The notes under the pieces were generated by a model. The model was not told the origin of the DNA. It did no database searches and saw nothing but the letters and a program-made list of their open reading frames with translations. The position numbers were made by a program, and so were the translations under genes. This document shows positions 58,887 to 64,000 of a DNA stretch of 64,000 nt, one piece after another. Each line of letters opens with the position of its first letter. The stretch's first letter is position 1. The stretch is from the NCBI GenBank assembly GCA_910577645.1, contig CAJTOL010000003.1, positions 1-64,000 of the forward strand, written 5' to 3'. Source of the stretch: an uncultured Lachnospiraceae bacterium. GTDB lineage: Bacteria > Bacillota > Clostridia > Lachnospirales > Lachnospiraceae.

Positions 58887-59432
58887 ATGGCACTACCACA
58901 GAAACAATTCTATACTGCAGAAGATTATTGGAATCTGCCAGACGGAGAACGGGCCGAACTGATTGACGGCCAGCTATACGCCATGGCTCCTCCCAGTTTT
59001 GTGCACCAGAAACTGGTATCTGAAATTTCCTATCAGTTTAATCATTATATTAAAAGTCATAATGGCGACTGTGAAGTAATTCCTGCCCCCTTTGCAGTGA
59101 ATCTGGATGCTGATGATCTTAACTGGGTAGAGCCTGACATTTCTGTAATCTGTGACTCCGGCAAACTGACTGTTCGCGGTTGCTCCGGCGCTCCGGATCT
59201 AATTGTTGAGATTGTTTCTCCCAGCTCTCAGTGGCACGATTGTATGAGAAAATTGCTATTATACCAGCGTTCTAACATCCGTGAATACTGGATTGTAAAT
59301 CCGATAACAGAAATTACTATGGTTTATGATTTTTCCCATAATACCTTTAACGTTTATCCCTTCCCGGATCCTGTACCGGCAGGAATCTTTGAGCAGCAAT
59401 TGATGATTAGGATATCTGAACTGTTAAAATAA
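58887..59432 (+). CDS. Uma2 family endonuclease-like protein
   Basis: A 181-residue protein with the Uma2 (PD-(D/E)XK) pattern: YWNLPDGERAELIDGQLYAM, VEPDISVICD, APDLIVEIVSPSSQWHDCMR and KLLLYQRSNIREYWIVNP. AAGGAGGT ribosome site. Usually not a well-understood nuclease; often found in accessory regions. It lies within the cargo region next to the small-RNA locus. Confidence 0.92.
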   Translation: MALPQKQFYTAEDYWNLPDGERAELIDGQLYAMAPPSFVHQKLVSEISYQFNHYIKSHNGDCEVIPAPFAVNLDADDLNWVEPDISVICDSGKLTVRGCSGAPDLIVEIVSPSSQWHDCMRKLLLYQRSNIREYWIVNPITEITMVYDFSHNTFNVYPFPDPVPAGIFEQQLMIRISELLK

Positions 59433-59503
59433 ATGAGAACCGCCCAACGGCTTGCTGCAAAACATGACCAAATCCATTCCTGTCCAATATAGGAGAAACT
59501 ATT

Positions 59504-59728
59504 ATGATGTTTCCTTATTTAACCCTAAATGATGAAACCGAAATTACCCATTCAGAAATGAAGCCTGACGGCCGGGTTAAAGTTTATATAGAAACCCCTG
59601 ATGACCATGGTGGTTTTTGTAGTGCCACCGCTGCTGGAACGAAAATATGGATTACCAGTAGTGGAAAACCCTTCTTGCCAAAAATTCCGCTAATATCCCC
59701 TCTCTCCCACAGGGCAGAAATAGGCTGA
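59504..59728 (+). CDS. partial or degraded small protein
   Basis: A 74-residue frame: DETEITHSEMKPDGRVKVYI then ETPDDHGGFCSATAAGTKIW resembles the N-terminal half of a small family of calcium-independent cytoplasmic proteins beginning with a similar DETEI..H..; the C-terminal half is missing. AGGAGA lies upstream of ATGATG. Probably truncated. Confidence 0.45.
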   Translation: MMFPYLTLNDETEITHSEMKPDGRVKVYIETPDDHGGFCSATAAGTKIWITSSGKPFLPKIPLISPLSHRAEIG

Positions 59729-59738
59729 ATTAATATCC

Positions 59739-59830
59739 AAAAAAATGAAAACCGCTCCTGGGCCAACAGGAACGGTTTTCTACCAGATTTTCTCTTACCA
59801 GATGCTCCGGAAAGATATAATCCTAATCGC
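59739..59830 (-). ncRNA. candidate small RNA
   Basis: Promoter TTGTCA (59860-59865), 17 bp, TATAAT (59837-59842); start expected near 59830. Transcript ends at a strong terminator, GAAAACCG-TTCCTG with CAGGAGCGGTTTTC (59747-59780), followed by seven T (59739-59745). Length is about 90 nt, without a start codon plus ribosome site. It overlaps the right copy of the inverted repeat. Confidence 0.65.
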
Positions 59831-59865
59831 AATAGAATTATACCATCCCTGGAGCGTCCTGACAA
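59785..59865 (-). repeat. right copy of promoter-bearing inverted repeat
   Basis: Reverse complement of 53750-53828 with about seven mismatches and two one-base gaps. It contains the small-RNA promoter. The two copies flank about 6 kb of cargo genes in inverted orientation. Confidence 0.8.
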
Positions 59866-59969
59866 GGGCGTATTTTTTATATTTAAATCTCATAGATTGA
59901 AACGTAACAGACGGTAGGGAAGATACCCGCCTGAACCGTTACCTAAAAAATTACAGGAGATGAAATTCT

Positions 59970-61433
59970 ATGTCTGAAAAATTATCTACACTGGAAATCG
60001 GCGCCGCCTATGTGCGCGTCAGCACAGATGATCAAACCGAGTTGTCGCCGGATGCTCAGATCCGGGTAATTAAAGACGCCGCCCAGGCAGACGGCTACTA
60101 CATTCCGGAAGACTTCGTATTTATTGAACGCCGGGGAATCTCCGGGCGCAAGGCCGAGAACCGGCCTGAATTCCAACGGATGATATCTATTGCCAAGGCA
60201 GAGCATCCGGCTCCTTTTAAACGCCTCTACGTGTGGAAATTCTCCCGTTTTGCCCGCAACCAGGAGGAAAGCACCTTTTACAAAGGCATCCTGCGGAAGA
60301 AATGCGGCGTGGAGATTAAAAGCGTGTCAGAGCCTATCGCAGAAGGAATGTTTGGCCGGCTTATCGAAACCATAATCGAATGGTTTGATGAATACTACTC
60401 CATTAACCTTTCCGGTGAGGTTCTCCGGGGCATGACGGAAAAGGCCCTGCGAAACGGCTATCAGGCCGCTCCTTCCATGGGCTACCAGGCCGTTGGAAAC
60501 GGCAGACCTTTTGTTGTTGATCCGGACAGAATGAAAATCGTTGAGCTGATTCATACCTCCTATCACAAAGGCCAGGATATGACCAGCATAGCCCGTGAGT
60601 TAAACCGCCTGGGTTATCTGACCCAGAGAGGAAAGGCTTTTGAGCGCAGAACCATTTTCCGGATTTTGACAAATCAATTCTATGTTGGTACTGTAATGTG
60701 GAATAATATCAGCTTTAAAGGCGCTCATCAGCTCAGTCCTGCCATTGTAGAGGTGTTTGACGATAATCAGGAGCGGATTAAAAAGGAATACCAAATCCGG
60801 AGCCGCAGAGAGGCATCCGCCTGCAGGCACTGGCTGTCTGGCGTCCTAAGATGCAGCGTGTGCAATTCCACCCTGGCCTATAACCGATCCAACAATCAAA
60901 AAAAACGCGGCGATATCTTTCAGTGCTGGAAATACCTAAAAGGCGTCCACCCGGGGTCAAACTCTGTGTCTGTAAAAAAGGCGGAGCAGGCTGTGATCCA
61001 GTCCTTAAGAGAAGTCCTTACCACCGGAGAAATTGATTATGAATATATCCCGGATCCGGGAGAAGAAAGCATTAATCAGGAAGCCCTGTTAAAAGAAGCT
61101 TTAGAAAGGGTTGCCGTCAAAGAGCGCCGGATTCGTGACGCCTACGAAAACGGGATTGATACCATTGAGGAATACCGGGAAAATAAAAAACGGCTCCAGA
61201 CGGAACGGAACCAGCTCACAGAAGAATTAGAAGGCCTCCAGAGTCTGTCCGCCCCTGACAGCCAGGGCGGCGGAAAGGCCAGGCTCTTAGAGCGCATACA
61301 GACTATTTACCAAACTCTGTCTGACCCTGATGTGGACTTTGAGACCAAAGGAGCTGCTATCCGGAGAGTAATCAAATATATCGTATACGACAGATCTACA
61401 AAAACATTCCGCTTCTACTACTATCTTTCTTAG
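59970..61433 (+). CDS. int: large serine recombinase (phage integrase)
   Basis: A 487-residue serine integrase. Resolvase catalytic domain 1-150 with the nucleophile Ser18 in YVRVSTDDQ and RLYVWKFSRFARN; recombinase domain with GYQAAPSMGYQAVGNGRP and LNRLGYLTQRGKAFERRTIF; zinc-ribbon (LRCSVCNSTLAYN ... FQCW) and a C-terminal coiled coil (KERRIRDAYENGIDTIEEYR). It catalyses integration between attP and attB; excision usually needs a directionality factor. It ends 17 bp before the attR arm. Confidence 0.95.
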   Translation: MSEKLSTLEIGAAYVRVSTDDQTELSPDAQIRVIKDAAQADGYYIPEDFVFIERRGISGRKAENRPEFQRMISIAKAEHPAPFKRLYVWKFSRFARNQEESTFYKGILRKKCGVEIKSVSEPIAEGMFGRLIETIIEWFDEYYSINLSGEVLRGMTEKALRNGYQAAPSMGYQAVGNGRPFVVDPDRMKIVELIHTSYHKGQDMTSIARELNRLGYLTQRGKAFERRTIFRILTNQFYVGTVMWNNISFKGAHQLSPAIVEVFDDNQERIKKEYQIRSRREASACRHWLSGVLRCSVCNSTLAYNRSNNQKKRGDIFQCWKYLKGVHPGSNSVSVKKAEQAVIQSLREVLTTGEIDYEYIPDPGEESINQEALLKEALERVAVKERRIRDAYENGIDTIEEYRENKKRLQTERNQLTEELEGLQSLSAPDSQGGGKARLLERIQTIYQTLSDPDVDFETKGAAIRRVIKYIVYDRSTKTFRFYYYLS

Positions 61434-61450
61434 TTCCTCTCCTGTCAATT

Positions 61451-61478
61451 ATTATATGTTTTTACATTTAGGCCCTCC
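61451..61478. other. attR of the prophage
   Basis: Arm ATTATATGTTTTTACATTTA (61451-61470) followed by core GGCCCTCC (61471-61478). The arm is the exact inverse of the arm at attL. The core differs from attL's GGCCCGCC only at position 6. Confidence 0.9.
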
Positions 61479-61565
61479 ATACTGACTAATAATAAACGAA
61501 GCCATCTTAGGATTAGGCTGAGATATTTTTACCGGATACTGAAGCCGTTTTTCATATTTCCACAT
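61452..61565 (-). pseudogene. cotJC: cotJC 5' fragment, right of attR
   Basis: Minus-strand translation MWKYEKRLQYPVKISQPNPK, then MASFIISQYGGP, the standard N-terminus of the CotJC manganese-catalase-like spore coat protein. It then enters the prophage arm (KCKNI) and stops. ATG overlaps the stop of cotJB by one base. Replaced at its 3' end by phage DNA; joined to the attL fragment it would read QYGGPDGEAS in frame. Confidence 0.92.
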
Positions 61566-61834
61566 TATTCACATCCTCCTTCCCATGGCCAGGGACCTTC
61601 TACCCAGGTCCAGTAATTGGCAGAGTTGACACGGTCTATTGTCAGCGGTCCTCTCTGGCTTTCATAGTCAGAGACTGCCTGGGCATACCGGGCTGATACC
61701 TGCCTGTAATAGGCTAAAGCGCCGGCATCGCAGGTGTGTGTGTCTAAAAATAGTACTAATTCGTCTAAAGTAAATCCGGCTTCATAAACCGGTTGAAGCA
61801 ATGGATCTCTGTTTGGATTTATCATAAGCGGCAC
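61565..61834 (-). CDS. cotJB: spore coat protein CotJB
   Basis: An 89-residue protein with the CotJB features: LQPVYEAGFTLDELVLFLDT, HTCDAGALAYYRQV and the conserved end NYWTWVEGPWPWEGG. It is part of the inner spore coat with CotJA and CotJC. It overlaps cotJA by 13 bp and cotJC by one base. Confidence 0.95.
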   Translation of the reverse strand: MPLMINPNRDPLLQPVYEAGFTLDELVLFLDTHTCDAGALAYYRQVSARYAQAVSDYESQRGPLTIDRVNSANYWTWVEGPWPWEGGCE

Positions 61835-62517
61835 CTCCTTGGCTGGAAGGGAAGATCCAAATCAGGAAAAATGGTTCCCTGGCGGAATCCCTGTTCCATA
61901 GAATAAACTCTCTGCCACTGTTGCCACGGTACATATGCCATAGCCACAGAATAGTGCTGCTCTAAATGGCCGGGAGATGTATCCGTACAGGAAATAGCGG
62001 TCACTGGTTGGTATACCGCAGAACCAGATCCTGGCATAACAGCCATACCAGGATTCATGGAAGTATTTGTTGCCGGCATAATCGGAACAGGTGATGCCGG
62101 TTGGATTGGAGCCGGGGAAGTCTGTAAAGTCCCGGTTCCGGCCGGAGTCTGACAAGTAGTAGTGCAAGCTACTTGGCTTACACATTTTGTAGTACAGCTA
62201 ACCGGCTGGGTCTGTTGGACAGTATTTTGTACCGCAGTGTTAACTGCCGGTTTTGAGCAGTTTAAATTGACAGTGGTTCCGGCACAATTACCGCAGGTAA
62301 CCGGTTTGCTGCAGTTTCCGCAGACAGCAGTGGTACTACAGTTTCCAACAGATACTGCCTTTTTACATCCGCAGGCTGTAGCCTCTACCATCTGCTGACT
62401 CAAATCAAGCTGGGCTGAAGATGACGGCTGAAGGTTTGGCACAGAGGCCCCCGGCATTTTTGAAATGCCTCTTGGACGCCCTGTATTCATATTTCGTCTA
62501 GGGGAATAGCAATCCAT
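61822..62517 (-). CDS. cotJA: CotJA-like spore coat protein with a long Cys-rich N-terminal extension
   Basis: A 231-residue protein. The last 45 residues, HYSVAMAYVPWQQWQRVYSM then EQGFRQGTIFPDLDLPFQP, are CotJA; a usual CotJA is only about 80 residues. The first 180 form an extension with many CGN, CxxC and Thr/Pro stretches (CGCKKAVSVGNCSTTAVCGN, TTVNLNCSKPAVN), able to cross-link or bind metals. GAAAGGAG lies upstream of ATG. Promoter at 62549-62575. Confidence 0.85.
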   Translation of the reverse strand: MDCYSPRRNMNTGRPRGISKMPGASVPNLQPSSSAQLDLSQQMVEATACGCKKAVSVGNCSTTAVCGNCSKPVTCGNCAGTTVNLNCSKPAVNTAVQNTVQQTQPVSCTTKCVSQVACTTTCQTPAGTGTLQTSPAPIQPASPVPIMPATNTSMNPGMAVMPGSGSAVYQPVTAISCTDTSPGHLEQHYSVAMAYVPWQQWQRVYSMEQGFRQGTIFPDLDLPFQPRRCRL

Positions 62518-62548
62518 AGGAGAGCTCCTTTCAGGAAATTTCTAATAT

Positions 62549-62575
62549 TAATCTATGACAGCCGATTAAGAAAGT
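62549..62575 (-). promoter_or_regulatory. mother-cell sigma-type promoter of the cotJ operon
   Basis: On the minus strand AC (62574-62575), 16 bp, CATAGATTA (62549-62557), which fits the sigmaE/sigmaK -10 motif CATA-NNN-TA. It lies 32 bp before the cotJA start codon. Confidence 0.65.
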
Positions 62576-62582
62576 GATGGTA

Positions 62583-62610
62583 ACACTTTGTCTTTCTGTC
62601 CCATATGATA
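62583..62610 (+). promoter_or_regulatory. mother-cell sigma-type promoter of the Cys-rich gene
   Basis: AC (62583-62584), 17 bp, CATATGATA (62602-62610), again CATA-NNN-TA. It lies 36 bp before the start codon of the divergent Cys-rich protein. Confidence 0.6.
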
Positions 62611-62645
62611 CAGTACAACCTTCAAAAATCAAAGGAGACACCAAT

Positions 62646-63203
62646 ATGTGTGTATGTAATAATAATTGCAGATGTAGATGTAATATTTTAAGATGTGGGT
62701 GCAATATCTGTAAATGCGGATGTAACCCTTGCAGATGTGGGTGCAATATCTGCAAATGTGGCTGCAATCCATGCAGATGTGGGTGTAACGATAACAACTG
62801 TGGCTGCAATGATAACAATAATAACTGCGGCTGTAATGATAATAATAACTGCGGCTGTGGCAACAACAATAACTGCGGTTGTGGCAATAACAATAACTGC
62901 GGCTGTGGCAATAACAATAACTGCGGTTGCGGCAACAACAACTGCGGCTGTGACAACAATAATAACTGCGGTTGCGGCAACAATAATAACTGCGGCTGTA
63001 AATGCCACTGCCAAAAATGTAATTCCTGTTGCCGCTGCCATGCCGCCTACAAGCAGGGATTCCGTAATGGTTACAGTGTTGGCTACAGCGAGGGTTACAA
63101 TGCAGGCTATAACACAGGAACCGCCCAGTGTTCTGCTTCTACCACCCCCATTCCGATCCCTCAGCCTGGCTGTGAATGTTCTTCTGAATGCACATGCCAT
63201 TAA
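62646..63203 (+). CDS. very Cys/Asn/Gly-rich repeat protein, probable spore coat/surface protein
   Basis: 185 residues from MCVCNNNCRCRCN (AAAGGAG 8 bp upstream; two in-frame starts further left lack one). Residues 10-60 alternate RCGCNICKCGCNPC; 60-125 are about ten repeats of CGCGNNNN or CGCNDNNN; then a tail CKCHCQKCNSCCRC and a Tyr/Gly-rich segment GFRNGYSVGYSEGYNAGYNT. There are more than 50 Cys. The pattern recalls cysteine-rich coat/exosporium proteins and metallothioneins. It is divergent from cotJA, and both seem to have mother-cell promoters. Confidence 0.8.
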   Translation: MCVCNNNCRCRCNILRCGCNICKCGCNPCRCGCNICKCGCNPCRCGCNDNNCGCNDNNNNCGCNDNNNCGCGNNNNCGCGNNNNCGCGNNNNCGCGNNNCGCDNNNNCGCGNNNNCGCKCHCQKCNSCCRCHAAYKQGFRNGYSVGYSEGYNAGYNTGTAQCSASTTPIPIPQPGCECSSECTCH

Positions 63204-63208
63204 CTTGA

Positions 63209-63236
63209 TCAAGGCCGCTTTTTGCGGCCTTATTAT
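63209..63236 (+). terminator. Rho-independent terminator of the Cys-rich gene
   Basis: AAGGCCGC-TTTTT-GCGGCCTT hairpin 6 bp after the stop codon with an AT-rich tail. Confidence 0.85.
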
Positions 63237-63290
63237 ACAAAACTATTTGAGCTTTCGTCCCGGTGCCTCCAAACTCAGCATCCTGACTGC

Positions 63291-63339
63291 CTGCCCTCAG
63301 TGGCCAAGGGCACACGCGCCCCTTATCCACTGAGGGTAG
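63291..63339. repeat. inverted repeat, stem-loop
   Basis: CTGCCCTCAGTGG (63291-63303) pairs with CCACTGAGGGTAG (63327-63339), one mismatch, 23-base loop. No gene is associated. Confidence 0.6.
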
Positions 63340-63357
63340 TAACAAAAAAATGAATGC

Positions 63358-63437
63358 CTTGCACCTTTCGGCGCTTCCACTCCGTCAATCGCTCATTTCA
63401 CGGAAGTTTCCCACAAAAATCTGCCGTTAAGTGCAAG
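63358..63437. ncRNA. nested stem region, possible structured RNA
   Basis: Three nested pairings: CTTGCAC (63358-63364) with GTGCAAG (63431-63437), CGGC (63369-63372) with GCCG (63423-63426), and CTTCC (63374-63378) with GGAAG (63402-63406). No promoter identified. Could be an RNA element or decayed repeat. Confidence 0.35.
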
Positions 63438-63488
63438 TGAAGGTTTCCTCTAACATTAAAAATTGCAATTTCCTATGAATAAAACGAG

Positions 63489-63650
63489 ATATTGCAAAAT
63501 GAAATCAGACGATCTTTTATTAGCAGATATCCCCATCCCCGGCACACCTGTACTGGATAGGACGGATGTAATCCGTCATAGACATACCGGTATTGGCAAG
63601 AGTTGGCGGACAACGCTACTAGAAGACCGTCTGATTTTATTTTGCAATAT
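63489..63650. repeat. 162-bp element with terminal inverted repeats (MITE/REP-like)
   Basis: The 27-bp end 63489-63515 (beginning ATATTGCAAAATGAAATC) is the inverse of 63624-63650 with two mismatches. Inside lies a perfect hairpin GACGGAT-GTA-ATCCGTC (63561-63577). No plausible gene; the plus-strand frame across it is considered non-coding. Confidence 0.7.
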
Positions 63651-63786
63651 TCCTTATCGAGGGTTGACAGACCACAATAATAGAAAACCGTCCGGTTTCA
63701 TTTTATTTTCATAGGAGTACTTTTCTATAGTCAAGGCCTCTGGCCCAACAATACAAAAAGAGCCTTGATTTCTCAAGACTCTCAAA

Positions 63787-63860
63787 TCGGGGCAACAGGA
63801 TTTGAACCTGCGACCTCTCGGCCCCCAGCCGAGCGCGCTACCAAGCTACGCCATACCCCG
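63787..63860 (-). tRNA. tRNA-Pro(GGG)
   Basis: A 74-nt cloverleaf on the minus strand: acceptor CGGGGTA with TGCCCCG, D-arm GCGTAGCTTGGTAGCGC, anticodon stem CTCGG/CCGAG with loop CTGGGGG (anticodon GGG), T-arm GCAGG-TTCAAAT-CCTGT. CCA is not encoded. It is not used as the prophage attachment site. Confidence 0.95.
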
Positions 63861-64000
63861 TTTCCTTAACGCTAGATTAGTATAGCAAAAACTCAGCGAA
63901 ATTGCAACTACTTTTTTGTAAAATTTGAAATTTTTGTAAAAGTTCAAACGGATGGAAATGTGACAAAATGAAACCAGCAGAGTAGAAAACCTTTTTATTT

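Larger units (their letters stand above)
14634..61478. mobile_element. prophage with contractile tail, ~46.8 kb, integrated in cotJC
   Basis: Complete set of phage genes bounded by matching attachment sites: serine recombinase, replication genes, terminase, portal, protease, capsid, tail sheath and tube, baseplate, holin and amidase. Lytic genes run leftwards on the minus strand from about 53.6 kb. Integration splits cotJC at the Gly-Gly-Pro codons. All expected structural genes look intact, so the phage may still be functional; the only clear damage is a degenerate duplication in the replication region. Confidence 0.95.

Noticed and set aside
62690..63000. Regular direct repeats resembling a CRISPR array
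   Set aside because: Units are only about 21-27 bp with no unique spacers, and they encode an in-frame CGCGNNNN protein repeat. No cas genes are near.
62688..63333. Long plus- and minus-strand frames full of Ala, Thr, Ile and Val across the Cys-rich gene
   Set aside because: They are other-frame readings of the repetitive DNA. The Cys-rich frame has the ribosome site and a plausible composition for a coat protein.
63463..63714. 83-residue plus-strand frame
   Set aside because: It spans both arms of the MITE-like element; composition and lack of a ribosome site argue against translation.
63787..63860. tRNA-Pro as the phage attachment site
   Set aside because: The phage ends map to cotJC with matching arms. 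The tRNA is 2.3 kb away and intact, with no duplicate.

Overview
The window looks like a chromosome segment from a spore-forming Clostridia species, most likely a Lachnospiraceae member. Supporting signs are a cotJA-cotJB-cotJC spore coat operon with mother-cell type promoters, AGGAGG-type ribosome sites throughout, a tRNA-Pro(GGG), and the gene families of the mobile elements. No rRNA and no CRISPR array were seen. The taxonomy is an inference from gene content.

Layout. (1) 1-13,500 is a mosaic of mobile-element debris and host accessory genes: part of an Rpn/PD-(D/E)XK transposase-like gene; a recombination cassette (Sak/Rad52-like annealing protein, YqaJ exonuclease, RadC, DUF932); a small hydrophobic peptide with paired hairpins that looks like a type I toxin locus; a PIN-domain toxin-antitoxin pair; an operon of zinc-ribbon membrane proteins ending in a lipoprotein; a broken mobilisation module (short relaxase, ribbon-helix-helix accessory protein, ParA fragment fused to a helix-turn-helix gene fragment); and a frameshifted Rpn-like gene. 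(2) 13,500-14,485 is decayed sequence. (3) 14,634-61,478 is a prophage of about 46.8 kb with a contractile tail. (4) 61,452-64,000 is host sequence: cotJ operon, a divergent very Cys-rich repeat protein, structured intergenic DNA and tRNA-Pro.

The prophage. Almost all lytic genes lie on the minus strand and read leftwards from about 53.6 kb to 14.7 kb: early/replication genes (HNH nuclease, DUF2303, DUF4373 replication protein), an SPFH protein, Dam, a tyrosine recombinase and an N6-methylase-like protein; a late-regulator-like gene; terminase, portal, protease, capsid; connector and tail genes including sheath, tube, a frameshifted tail-assembly chaperone, tape measure and baseplate; then fibre, holin and amidase. 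A HicAB pair is inserted on the opposite strand between capsid and protease. The right arm (53.7-59.9 kb) is an accessory region with two SWIM zinc-finger proteins, XRE regulators, a Uma2 nuclease and several small proteins. It is bounded by inverted copies of an ~80 bp promoter-bearing repeat, one of which looks like a small-RNA gene. The large serine recombinase lies at the right end, next to attR.

The most striking point is the integration site. The prophage splits cotJC inside the codons for the conserved Gly-Gly-Pro. The two ends reconstruct an attP with long perfect inverted arms around a CC dinucleotide, and an attB that restores the reading frame exactly. This resembles developmentally excised prophages such as skin in sigK. 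However, the cotJC part left of attL is itself truncated, so excision would not restore a full-length gene in the sequence as given.
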